NCBI GenBank assembly: GCA_049516835.1
Contig: JBEKSR010000001.1
Location: 62,001 to 126,000, forward strand
DNA from: Fen-178 sp049516835
GTDB taxonomy: Bacteria; Acidobacteriota; Terriglobia; Bryobacterales; Bryobacteraceae
DNA: 64,000 nucleotides
Direction: 5' to 3'
Under the pieces are notes generated by a model that saw only the letters and a program-made list of their open reading frames with translations, did no database searches and was not told the origin of the DNA. The position numbers were made by a program, and so were the translations under genes. Shown here piece after piece: positions 26,006 through 34,780 of this stretch. How positions within the stretch are numbered: the stretch's first letter is position 1; each line of letters opens with the position of its first letter.

Positions 26006-27106
26006 CTACGTGCAGCACTCGCACAACAAACCCCAATACTGTTTCCCGATTCGCTCCACCCGATGGTGCGCCGCAACATGCCCGGCTCCCCGTTGGCCGA
26101 TGGCACGGGCCACCTCAGGAATAGATGTTAGCAAAATCATGTGTTGGCGCAAGGACTCCCGCTCCGCCACGCCGGGCGCGATGCGCAGGCAGGCATCCTC
26201 GGGAAACCGCGCGCACTCCGCCGCGTCCGTCACCAGGACCGGTTTGCCGATCCCCATCAGCCGGATGGTGATCCCCGAAGTCTCCCCCGCCCCCGGATAC
26301 CGCAGGTTGATGCAGGCATCCACCGCCGCCGCCGCCAGCCAGAACTCGCGCTCCTCGAGATACTCCAACCGGACCACGCCGGCCCCGCCCAGGAGCGGTT
26401 CCACCGCTCGTTCCAGGTCCGTCGAGACGAATTCGCCCGCCACCAGCAGCGCCGTCCGCGGGTTCTCTCGATGCAGGTCCGCGAACGCTTCCAGCACTGC
26501 GGGCAGCCGCTTGGATTCCCGCAGGTATCCGAACACCCCGAACAGGAAGGTCCCCGGCTCGACGCCCAGCCGCCGCCGGTACCGCGCAACCTCCTCTTCC
26601 CCAGGCGGCGCCGGCGCCTGAAAAAGATGGGGAATCTCCACCACCCGCGCCTCCGGGGCGTGTTCCTTCACCGCGCGCGCCGCCCCCGGATTATGCACCA
26701 CTACCGCAAGCGCGCGCTCGGCCACCCTCCGTAACAAGGCGTACTTGAAGTACCGGCCGTCCGTGGCCGAGGCCGCGCGGCCGCGCCACAACTCCGCCGC
26801 CAGCCCACGGTTCCACTCGCCGTAGTTGTAAACGAACTCCTCGATATAGCCTGGCTCGTCCAGTTGTCCCAGCAGGAAGTGGTGCAACACGGCATCGTGC
26901 AGCGTCACCACGCCGGGCCGCTCCAATGCGCGCCGGTAGATCTCCGCGTGCAGCGCGTTATTGCCCAGGTGGTAGAGCGCCACGTCGCAGTGTTCCGGGG
27001 CTATTTTCACGCGGCCGTGCCGCCGTAGCTCGGCGACGAGCGCCGCCGCATAATCCGCCACGCCCGTCCGGGCCGGCGGCATGGGAGCATAGAACCCGAC
27101 CGTCAC
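26006..27106 (-). CDS. glycosyltransferase (GT4-like)
   Basis: This is a 366-residue GT-B type transferase. The frame is open further upstream, but GTG at 27106 overlaps the yggS stop by 4 bases (GTGA) and opens with the expected VGFYAPMPPARTGVADYAAA, so this start is chosen. The acceptor domain has HDAVLHHFLLGQLDEPGY. The donor domain begins FLFGVFGYLRESKRLPAVLE, then NPRTALLVAGEF, VDACINLRYPGAGETSGITI and LMGIGKPVLVTD; the E-T-S-G segment fits the nucleotide-sugar site. The C-terminus overlaps possible upstream starts of the CocE hydrolase. The sugar is unknown. Confidence 0.85.
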   Translation of the reverse strand: MTVGFYAPMPPARTGVADYAAALVAELRRHGRVKIAPEHCDVALYHLGNNALHAEIYRRALERPGVVTLHDAVLHHFLLGQLDEPGYIEEFVYNYGEWNRGLAAELWRGRAASATDGRYFKYALLRRVAERALAVVVHNPGAARAVKEHAPEARVVEIPHLFQAPAPPGEEEVARYRRRLGVEPGTFLFGVFGYLRESKRLPAVLEAFADLHRENPRTALLVAGEFVSTDLERAVEPLLGGAGVVRLEYLEEREFWLAAAAVDACINLRYPGAGETSGITIRLMGIGKPVLVTDAAECARFPEDACLRIAPGVAERESLRQHMILLTSIPEVARAIGQRGAGHVAAHHRVERIGKQYWGLLCECCT

Positions 27107-27777
27107 GCCTTCCGCTCTCCGAACAGCGCCGTCCCCACTCGCACGCACGTAGCCCCTTCTTCGATGGCCGCCTCGAGATCGTGCGACATTCCCATGGAAA
27201 GCTGCCGCAGCCCGTGCCGCTCCGCCAATTCCCGCAGCCGCCGGAAGTAAGGCCGGGACGCCTCCGGGTCTTCCGTCCACGGCGGCATGGTCATCAGGCC
27301 GAGCAATCGCAGGTTGCCACACCCGCGCACGGCCTGGATCAGCTCCGCCAGCGCCACGGGGTCCGCCCCGCTCTTGGCTTCTTCTTCCGAGAGCTTGACC
27401 TCCAGCATGACCTCCAGCGCGTGCCCCGCGTCGTTCAGTCGCCGCGCCAGCTTGGGTGAATCCACCGTCTGGATCACCTGGAACAACTCGGCGGCCTTTT
27501 TGGACTTGTTGGACTGCAGATGCCCGATCAGGTGAAAGCGCGCCCCCGCCAAATCCGCGACTTCCGGCGCCTTGTGCTCGAATTCCTGCACGTAGTTCTC
27601 GCCGAACTCGCGCAGCCCGAGTTCGTAGGCCTCGCGCACCACCGCCGCCGGGAACAGTTTGGTTACGGCCAGCAGCGTGATCTCCGCCGGATCGCGGCGC
27701 GCGCTCTCCGCCGCCCGCCCAATGCGCTCCCGTACCGCCGCCAGCCGCTCGCCCAAGGTGCCCATTGCCGGTTGCAC
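27103..27777 (-). CDS. yggS: YggS-family pyridoxal-phosphate homeostasis protein
   Basis: This is a 224-residue PLP-binding TIM-barrel protein that buffers PLP and affects amino-acid and keto-acid balance; no catalytic reaction is firmly known. PLP-binding Lys40 is in ITLLAVTKLFP. Family motifs are EFGENYVQE, FHLIGHLQSNKSK, VMLEVKLSEEEAKSG, LLGLMTMPPW, LSMGMSHDLEAAIEEG and VRVGTALFGERK. The gene is translationally coupled to the downstream glycosyltransferase and is divergent from the first TonB receptor. Confidence 0.93.
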   Translation of the reverse strand: MQPAMGTLGERLAAVRERIGRAAESARRDPAEITLLAVTKLFPAAVVREAYELGLREFGENYVQEFEHKAPEVADLAGARFHLIGHLQSNKSKKAAELFQVIQTVDSPKLARRLNDAGHALEVMLEVKLSEEEAKSGADPVALAELIQAVRGCGNLRLLGLMTMPPWTEDPEASRPYFRRLRELAERHGLRQLSMGMSHDLEAAIEEGATCVRVGTALFGERKA

Positions 27778-27890
27778 GCTTCAGTATACCGGGACTCCGG
27801 GGAGGTGGAATTAACCTGCCCGGAAACGACTTGTGTTTATATCGACATTGAGATCTGTTACCCTAGTTTTATCTGATTTGGAGGTTCGAA

Positions 27891-30800
27891 ATGCGTCTGA
27901 AGTTCGCCGTGCTATTAGTGTTGTTGGTGTTTGTGGCCGCCCCGGTCTTTGCGCAAGCTGGCGGAGTGGCGGGAATCTCCGGTGTCATCCGGGATCCATC
28001 GGGCGCGGTTGTGCCCGGCGCCAAGGTCGTGATTTCGAGCGAGGGGCAAGGCACCATCCGCACCCTCGAAAGCAATGAGGCCGGACTTTTCACGGCGCCC
28101 GCCCTGGTGCCTGGATCCGGCTATCAGGTCACCGTCACGGCCGCCGGCTTCGCCGGCTATGAGGCGAAAGGCCTGGAATTGCAAGTCGGCCAAAACCTCA
28201 GCCTCAATGTCAATCTGGCAGTCGCGACCAGCGCCACTGCGGTCGAAGTTACGGGAGTGGCTCCGCTGGTCGAAGACACCAAGACCGAAGTGTCGCAGGT
28301 GGTCAACTCCCAGCAAATCACCGAGTTGCCCATCAACGGCCGGCGCGTCGATTCGTTCGTCCTGCTCACCCCCGGGGTCAGCAACGATGGCACCTACGGC
28401 CTGCTCTCTTTCCGCGGCACCGCGGGACAGAACTCATTCCTGATCGACGGCACCGACACTACCGAGCAGTTCTACAACGAAAACGCCGGCCGCACGCGCA
28501 TCGCCTCGCAGATCTCGCAGGATGCCGTGCAGGAGTTCCAGGTAGTTTCCTCGAACTACTCCGCCGAGTACGGCCGCGCCATGGGCGGCATCGTCAACAC
28601 CGTCACCAGGAGCGGCGGGAACGCGATCCACGGCGCCGGCTACTGGTTCTACCGCAGCACCGGGTTTGATGCGCGCGATCCCTTCGCGACCTTCGTCCCC
28701 TCCGAGAAGCGCAACCAGGTGGGCGGCTCGATCAGCGGCCCCATCCTGAAGGACAAGCTGTTCTTCTTCCTCAACACGGAGGTCACGCGGCGCAATTTCC
28801 CCATGTCGAGCAGCCTCAACACCACGGCCGTGAATCCCACGACCGAGACGTGGAACAGTTGCGGCGTTGCCAGCGGGACGCAGCCGGCGGCCACCGCCGC
28901 CCAGTGCGCCGCCATCAACGCCCTGCTGCCGCGCTTTTTCGGCATCATCCCGCGCACTCTGGGCCAGGAGCTCTACTTCGCCAAGCTGGATTACCACCTT
29001 TCCGAGCGCAACACCCTGAGCGCCAGCTTTAACTTCCTGCACCACCGGTCGCCCAACGGCATTCAGACGGCCATTTCCTCGACCAGCGGCGGCGCCCTCA
29101 CCGGCAATGGCGATGACGCGGTTACCGTGCGCAACGGAAGATTGGCCTGGACTGCGGTCCCCACTTCGAGTTTCGTGAATGAGTTTCACTTTGCGGTGGC
29201 CACCGACCGGCAAGCCGACACGTTCGACGACGCCGAACTGGGCCAGGGCGTCGGGTATCTCCAGGTGTCGGTAAACAGCACGAGCATCGGTCCGGCCAGC
29301 TACTTGCCCCGCGTGGAGCCCAGCGAACGGCGCTTCCAGTTCCAGGACAACGCGACGTGGACCAAGGGCACCCATACCATTAAGTTCGGCGCCGATATCG
29401 CGACCACGGAAGACTACGTCTACTACATCAGCGCCGCGTTCGGCAGCTACACCTATCAGACCGTCAATGCGTTTGCGCTGGATTTTTCCGGCAACACCAC
29501 CGGGACCAAATACTGGCAGACTTATAAGCAGACGTTTGGCAATCCGGTGCTGGACACCACCATTAACGACTACGGCTTTTATCTGCAGGATCAGTGGCGC
29601 GCCAGCAGCCGGCTGACCGTGACCTACGGCGCGCGCTACGAGTACGCCCAGTTGCCGCAGCCCAAGACTTGCAATCAGGACTATCCGGGCACCTGCCATC
29701 TGCCCTCCAAGCCCACCAACCTGGCGCCGCGCCTCGGCATCACCTACCGGTTGAACGACAAGACGGTCGTGCAGGCCGGCTATGGCATGTTCTACGCGCG
29801 TTTCCAAGGCGGAACCATCGACAACCTGTTCACCACCGGCAATGGCATCTACCAGCCGGCCATCAGCCTGGCGAGTACGCAGGCCGTGCAATTGGCGGCT
29901 GGCCCGGTATTTCCGCACGCTCTCAGCGCCGTTCCGACGGGGGTCGCGGTGTCCTCCACCAGCCTTCAGTACATGGCTCCGAACCTGAAGACGCCCTACT
30001 CCGAGCAGGGCAACATCGCGATCCAGCGCCAGCTCACCAATGATCTCGCCATGTCGGTCTCTTACATGTGGAGCCGCGGGGTGCAACTGTACGGCGTGCG
30101 CGACCTGAACATGCCGTCGACCACCACCAACTTCACCTACACCATCGACGACGTCAACGGAAGTGCGGTCGGCTCCTATACCACTCCGGTCTACATCGGC
30201 GCCCGCCCGGATACCCGCTACGGCGCCGTCGCCTATGATGAAAACGGCGTCAACAGCTACTACAACGGGCTGGCCGTTCAGGTGAACAAGCGCTTCTCCC
30301 ACGGGCTCCAGGCGATGCTCTCGTATACCTGGTCGCATGAAATCGACGACGGCCAGAGCTACGGCGAAAGCACCAACAACCTGTTCCTGAGCAATCCAAA
30401 CTACTGGCTGTACAACGGGAACTACGCGGCCGACAAGGGCAGCGGCACGCTCGATCAGCGCCACCGCGTGGTGCTGTCGTGGGTCTGGGCGCCAACCTTC
30501 ACGCACCGCACCGACGCCTTCTCCAAGTATGTAGTGAACGGCTGGCAGCTTTCCTCCATCACCTCCATGGCCAGCGGTCATCCATCTGGCAGCTACACCA
30601 TCAGCCTGAAGGATACGCCGGTCACCGGCATGTTCTCGAATTACAGCGTAACGGGATCGGGCTTCAGCTACCGTGTGCCCTGGCTGCCGTACAACAACTA
30701 CTACTTGCCGGCGTGGTACCGTTCGGATGCGCGCCTCACCAAGGTCATTCCCATCGGCGAACGCGTCAAGGCGTATCTCATGTTTGACGTCTTCAACATC

Positions 30801-30968
30801 GCCAACACGTGGTCGGCCACGGGCTATACCAGCAGCCAAGCCTATACCGAGACCAAAGGCGTGCTCACGCCGACTCCGTCGTACCTGTATGTCCCGTCGG
30901 GCGATGGCGGCTTCCCGGACGGCACGCAGGCGCGCCGCATGCAGATCGGCGCTCGCATTACGTTCTAG
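27891..30968 (+). CDS. TonB-dependent receptor, Oar/CarboxypepD-reg type (tandem copy 1)
   Basis: This is a 1025-residue outer-membrane protein. A 22-residue signal peptide ends in PVFAQ. A carboxypeptidase-regulatory-like beta-sandwich follows at about 27-110 (GISGVIRDPSGAVVPGAKV, ESNEAGLFTAPALVPG). A plug-like domain comes next (EVSQVVNSQQITELPINGRR, QEFQVVSSNYSAEYGRAMGG). The rest is a long beta-barrel ending in RITF with C-terminal Phe. This is the Oar-like family abundant in Solibacter-type genomes; cargo (peptides or oligosaccharides) is unknown. GGAGG lies six bases before the ATG. Copies 2 and 3 follow on the same strand. Confidence 0.9.
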   Translation: MRLKFAVLLVLLVFVAAPVFAQAGGVAGISGVIRDPSGAVVPGAKVVISSEGQGTIRTLESNEAGLFTAPALVPGSGYQVTVTAAGFAGYEAKGLELQVGQNLSLNVNLAVATSATAVEVTGVAPLVEDTKTEVSQVVNSQQITELPINGRRVDSFVLLTPGVSNDGTYGLLSFRGTAGQNSFLIDGTDTTEQFYNENAGRTRIASQISQDAVQEFQVVSSNYSAEYGRAMGGIVNTVTRSGGNAIHGAGYWFYRSTGFDARDPFATFVPSEKRNQVGGSISGPILKDKLFFFLNTEVTRRNFPMSSSLNTTAVNPTTETWNSCGVASGTQPAATAAQCAAINALLPRFFGIIPRTLGQELYFAKLDYHLSERNTLSASFNFLHHRSPNGIQTAISSTSGGALTGNGDDAVTVRNGRLAWTAVPTSSFVNEFHFAVATDRQADTFDDAELGQGVGYLQVSVNSTSIGPASYLPRVEPSERRFQFQDNATWTKGTHTIKFGADIATTEDYVYYISAAFGSYTYQTVNAFALDFSGNTTGTKYWQTYKQTFGNPVLDTTINDYGFYLQDQWRASSRLTVTYGARYEYAQLPQPKTCNQDYPGTCHLPSKPTNLAPRLGITYRLNDKTVVQAGYGMFYARFQGGTIDNLFTTGNGIYQPAISLASTQAVQLAAGPVFPHALSAVPTGVAVSSTSLQYMAPNLKTPYSEQGNIAIQRQLTNDLAMSVSYMWSRGVQLYGVRDLNMPSTTTNFTYTIDDVNGSAVGSYTTPVYIGARPDTRYGAVAYDENGVNSYYNGLAVQVNKRFSHGLQAMLSYTWSHEIDDGQSYGESTNNLFLSNPNYWLYNGNYAADKGSGTLDQRHRVVLSWVWAPTFTHRTDAFSKYVVNGWQLSSITSMASGHPSGSYTISLKDTPVTGMFSNYSVTGSGFSYRVPWLPYNNYYLPAWYRSDARLTKVIPIGERVKAYLMFDVFNIANTWSATGYTSSQAYTETKGVLTPTPSYLYVPSGDGGFPDGTQARRMQIGARITF

Positions 30969-30991
30969 GCTTTCCAACGGGATGCGGCGCT

Positions 30992-31020
30992 TGGGGCAGG
31001 CGGGCCAGCCGCCTGCCCCA
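30992..31020. repeat. 12-bp palindrome after TonB receptor 1
   Basis: TGGGGCAGGCGG and CCGCCTGCCCCA are separated by GCCAG. The stem could stop transcription, but no T-run follows. The arm sequence is close to the GGGGCAGGC outer arm of the mosaic palindromic repeats. Confidence 0.7.
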
Positions 31021-31101
31021 TTGTGCAGCTCCGTATGGACGTACCGTTACTCTCCGGGTGGCACAACGCCGTCGCGTGCAAGTTTGGCGTCTCGTGCTCC
31101 T

Positions 31102-31150
31102 TTTGTAATTCAATTTAAGCCTCCCTTCTGGTATGCTGTCTGTTCAGGGT
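31102..31150 (+). promoter_or_regulatory. promoter block of TonB receptor 2
   Basis: TTTGTAATTCAATTTAAGCC is followed at conserved distance by the extended -10 TGGTATGCT (TATGCT at 31132) and GTTCAGGGT. A TTCAAT at 31109 is 17 bases upstream of the -10. The same block with identical spacing lies before receptor 3. Expected start of transcription is near 31145, leaving a leader of about 100 bases. Confidence 0.65.
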
Positions 31151-31244
31151 CTTCGAGAAATTCAGCACTGCGGGAAAAGCCGTGGTGTTCTCTCCCTGAT
31201 GTTCTTTGGACCAGAAAGAACCAGTGCGTCTTATGAGGAGACAA

Positions 31245-34200
31245 ATGATGCGTGAATTCAGCCTGTTTCGGAAGTTCGCAGTCCTGTGCACCGCCCTGCT
31301 GGTGGTGCTCATGGTTCTAACAGCTCCGGCCTTTGCCCAGCTCGCCGGATCCGCCACCATAACCGGCACTCTGACCGACCCGTCCGGGGCCTTCGTGCCG
31401 GGGGCGTCCGTGACCATCCGTAACACCGACACCGCCATCGAGCGCAAAATCGAAAGCAACGAAGCCGGAATCTATTCCGCTCCGTTCCTCCCGCCGGGCC
31501 ATTACGAAGTGCACGCCAGCAAGACCGGATTCGCCTCGGTGGTGCGCAAGGAGCTGATTCTCCAGGTCGGCCAGACGCTGACCATCAACTTTGCGATGAC
31601 CGTGCAGGCGACGCAAACGGAGGTGACGGTCACGGGCGAGGCGGCGGTGGTCGATACCGAAAAGACCGAAAACTCGCAGGTCATCAGCGAAGGCTCAGTC
31701 GGCAACCTGCCCATCTCCGGCCGGCGCTGGGACAGCTTCGCCCTGCTCACTCCCAACGTCACCACCGACGGCACCTCCGGCCTGGTATCCTATCGCGGCA
31801 TCTCCGGCCTTTACAACAGCAACACCGTGGATGGCGCCAACAACAACCAGGCGTTCTTCTCGGAGGCCCGCGGGCGGGCCATGATGGGCGCCTACGTCTA
31901 TAGCATGGACTCCATCAAGGAGTACCAGGTGAGCGCCAGCAATTTCAGCGCGGAGCTGGGGCAGGCCGCCGGGGGCGTGGTGAATGCCGTGACCAAATCC
32001 GGCGCCAACGACTTCCACGGCGACTTGTTCTACTATCTGCGCTACCCCACCTGGAACGCGCTCGATTCCTATCCGAAGTCGCGCGGCACTTACAGCCAGC
32101 CCATCCATCAGTGGCAGCAGTTCGGAGGCAGCGTTGGCGGGCCGATCGTCAAAGACAAGCTGTTTTACTTCGGGACGTACGATGGCTCGCGCAAAGTCAA
32201 CCCCATTACGTACACCAGCAACGTCTTCAGTTCGACCGTGACCGCCCTCCCCTGCCCGGCGCAGGTGACCGCCACGCAGTGCGCCAATGCCAATGCTTTC
32301 CTGTACGGCATGCAAGGCACTTTCGCCCGCGCCACCAACCAGGACGTCCTTTTCGGCCGGCTCGATTACCAGGCGAGCGCGAGCAACCATGTCAGCGCGG
32401 CTTTCGATTTCATGAATTACCGCGGGCCCAATGCCTACAGCACTTCGCCTTCCTACAACAACAGCTCGCTCGGCACCAACGGAAGCTATGCCCTCCACGA
32501 GCGCATCTTTGTGGCCAACTGGGATTCCACCATCTCCAGCTCCGCCGTCAACGATCTCCGCTTCCAGTGGGGCCGCGACCTGGAAGTCGCCGGTTCCAAC
32601 GCCGCCGCGCCCTACATCAACGTCGGCGGCTCCGGCGGCAGCTCCAACCTGGGGATCTACGGCGAAAACTACGCTCTGCCGCGCACCGCCGAACCGGACG
32701 AGCACCGCATCCAGATTTCGGACACGTTCTCCAAAATCCACGGCCGGCACGTATTCAAAACCGGCGTGGATGTGAACGTCATCCACGAAATCATGATCAA
32801 CCTGTACAACGGCACCGGCCAGTACAGTTACAGCGGAACGGCGCAAGCCGCCTTCAACAACTGGGTGATCGACGCTTACGGGATCAACATCGGTGACGGT
32901 TTGACAGGCAAGCATTACAGCACGTTCACGATGGTCGACGACCCCATCACGCACGTCGGCAAGGACGATTTCTACAACAATGATGTCGCCGCCTTTTTCG
33001 AGGACAGTTGGAAGGTGAGCTCCAAGCTGACGCTGAACATGGGCCTGCGCTACGACGTCTTTACTATTCCGGCGCCGCCACAGCCGAACACGCTGACGCC
33101 GCTCACCACGCTTTATACCTCGACTATCAAAATCCCCAAGGACCAGTTCGCGCCGCGTTTGGGCGCTGCATGGCAGATCACGCCGAAGACCGTGCTGCGC
33201 ACTGGTTACGGCATCTTCTACGCCAAGACCACCAACAGCACCTATTACGCCACCCGCGTGGAGAACGGTGTTTATCAGCAGTCCTTCACCTGCACGCCGA
33301 CCGGCGCGACAGCTTGCCCGGCATTGACGTTCCCCAACGTCATCTGGACCCCGCCCGGCCCGCCCATGGTGGCGCCGTTTGCCGGCGCCCTGACGCCCCA
33401 GGTGACCACCTTCACCCCGCCCGCCGCCACCCAGTTGACGCGCGGCCAGTCGCCCGACTGGGTCAATCCCCGAACCCACCAGGGCGAGGTCACCCTGGAA
33501 CGCGAGCTGCCGGGCCAACTCAGCGGCTCAATCTCGTACGTGGTGAGCCGGGGCTTGCATTTGCCCATCTTCGTCGATGCCAACCTCGCCGCCCCCACCA
33601 CCACCAAGAGCTACGACATCCTGAATGCCAGCGGCGCCACCACGCAAACCTACACCGTTCCCTTTTATACCGGTCGTATCGACACCGCCACCGGCGACAT
33701 CTTCGTCGGCTATAGCGATGTCAATTCCTGGTACAACTCGATGGCCGTCACCCTGCGCCGGCGCATGCGCCATGGCCTGGAGTTCACCATGAACTACACG
33801 TTGAGCAAGGCGTTCGATGGCGCCCAGGCGGCGGGAAACTTCGGCACGTTCAATGGCACCGATTATCCGATCGATCCCAGAAATCGCAAGCTCGAATACG
33901 CGCTTTCGGACCTCGACCAGCGCCAACGGTTCGTGGCCAACGCCGTGTGGATGCCTTCGGCGAAAGGTATCACGAATCAGGCGGCCCGGATGATTCTCGA
34001 TGGCTGGGCGTTTTCCACCATCGTGGTCATGGCCACCGGCCAGCCGGTGACGCCGTACATCACCGGCGCCCCGAGCCCCCTGGATGGCGGCGTGACCGGC
34101 GGTGTAGCCTACGCTGCTCCTACGCAAGGCCGCGCCGGGTGGCTGGCGCGCAATGCGTTCACCGCTCCCGGTTATCACAACGTGGACTTCCGCCTGGGAC

Positions 34201-34448
34201 GGCAGTTCCTGCTCGGCGAACGGCTGAAGCTGTCGCTCATCGGCGAAGCCTTCAACCTGTTCAACCACACCAATGTCTCCGGCCTGACCAACACCGCATT
34301 CTCCTATCTTGCGGCTGGGTCCGGCGCTTGCGCCGGCCACACCAACGCCTGCTTCACGCCATACGCCGCTTTCATGACGACCTCGGCCACCAGCAACCTG
34401 CTGTTTGGCCCGCGCCAGTTGCAGATTTCCGGCAGAATCACGTTCTGA
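31245..34448 (+). CDS. TonB-dependent receptor, Oar/CarboxypepD-reg type (tandem copy 2)
   Basis: This protein has about 1067 residues. The upstream in-frame ATGs at 31206 and 31233 are less likely. GAGGAG at 31235-31240 places the start at 31245 or 31248. A signal peptide ending PAFAQ is followed by the regulatory-like domain (ATITGTLTDPSGAFVPGASV), plug (NSQVISEGSVGNLPISGRRW, FSAELGQAAGGVVNAVTKSG) and barrel ending SGRITF. A double tryptophan/aromatic girdle and C-terminal Phe fit BamA-dependent insertion. It is preceded by a promoter block shared with copy 3 and followed by a strong intrinsic terminator, so it is probably its own transcription unit. Confidence 0.9.
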   Translation: MMREFSLFRKFAVLCTALLVVLMVLTAPAFAQLAGSATITGTLTDPSGAFVPGASVTIRNTDTAIERKIESNEAGIYSAPFLPPGHYEVHASKTGFASVVRKELILQVGQTLTINFAMTVQATQTEVTVTGEAAVVDTEKTENSQVISEGSVGNLPISGRRWDSFALLTPNVTTDGTSGLVSYRGISGLYNSNTVDGANNNQAFFSEARGRAMMGAYVYSMDSIKEYQVSASNFSAELGQAAGGVVNAVTKSGANDFHGDLFYYLRYPTWNALDSYPKSRGTYSQPIHQWQQFGGSVGGPIVKDKLFYFGTYDGSRKVNPITYTSNVFSSTVTALPCPAQVTATQCANANAFLYGMQGTFARATNQDVLFGRLDYQASASNHVSAAFDFMNYRGPNAYSTSPSYNNSSLGTNGSYALHERIFVANWDSTISSSAVNDLRFQWGRDLEVAGSNAAAPYINVGGSGGSSNLGIYGENYALPRTAEPDEHRIQISDTFSKIHGRHVFKTGVDVNVIHEIMINLYNGTGQYSYSGTAQAAFNNWVIDAYGINIGDGLTGKHYSTFTMVDDPITHVGKDDFYNNDVAAFFEDSWKVSSKLTLNMGLRYDVFTIPAPPQPNTLTPLTTLYTSTIKIPKDQFAPRLGAAWQITPKTVLRTGYGIFYAKTTNSTYYATRVENGVYQQSFTCTPTGATACPALTFPNVIWTPPGPPMVAPFAGALTPQVTTFTPPAATQLTRGQSPDWVNPRTHQGEVTLERELPGQLSGSISYVVSRGLHLPIFVDANLAAPTTTKSYDILNASGATTQTYTVPFYTGRIDTATGDIFVGYSDVNSWYNSMAVTLRRRMRHGLEFTMNYTLSKAFDGAQAAGNFGTFNGTDYPIDPRNRKLEYALSDLDQRQRFVANAVWMPSAKGITNQAARMILDGWAFSTIVVMATGQPVTPYITGAPSPLDGGVTGGVAYAAPTQGRAGWLARNAFTAPGYHNVDFRLGRQFLLGERLKLSLIGEAFNLFNHTNVSGLTNTAFSYLAAGSGACAGHTNACFTPYAAFMTTSATSNLLFGPRQLQISGRITF

Positions 34449-34469
34449 CGCATAGCCACTCCGGCGACA

Positions 34470-34507
34470 GGCGGCGCCCCGGCCGACCCGGGACGCCGCC
34501 TTTTTTT
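34470..34507 (+). terminator. intrinsic terminator after TonB receptor 2
   Basis: GGCGGCG pairs with CGCCGCC, with CCCCGG/CCGGG-type pairing inside the loop. Seven T follow directly (34501-34507). It lies about 20 bases after the stop codon. Confidence 0.9.
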
Positions 34508-34564
34508 GTGCCGCCGCTTGGAAATCGGCGCCCGGCTCCCCCACCCCGCCGCGCTCTTCCCGGA

Positions 34565-34613
34565 TTTGTCATTCAATTTTAGCCGGCACGGTGCTATGCT
34601 ACCGGTTCAGGGT
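34565..34613 (+). promoter_or_regulatory. promoter block of TonB receptor 3
   Basis: TTTGTCATTCAATTTTAGCC, then TGCTATGCT (extended -10; TATGCT at 34595) and GTTCAGGGT, at offsets 0, 30 and 40, exactly as before receptor 2. TTCAAT lies 17 bases upstream of the -10. The predicted leader to the ATG at 34781 is about 170 bases and includes a GACCCG/CGGGTC hairpin near 34698-34725. No other gene was found in the 34449-34780 gap. Confidence 0.65.
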
Positions 34614-34780
34614 TGCTTTTCACAGTATCGAATGTACAAGCCACGGCGGCCAGGAAGCCAAAAGAGTGATCCCGGTCGCTGGAGAGGTTCACCGACCCGC
34701 CAGGTGTTTCCCTGCCGGGTCAAGGCCCGCGTCTTGCGAGGCAATGGAGTGTGGGTTCTTCAATTCGCATGGAGGTTAGC

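Noticed and set aside
28434..30977. An 847-codon minus-strand frame opposite TonB receptor 1
   Set aside because: Same reasoning. The plus strand shows the full receptor architecture.
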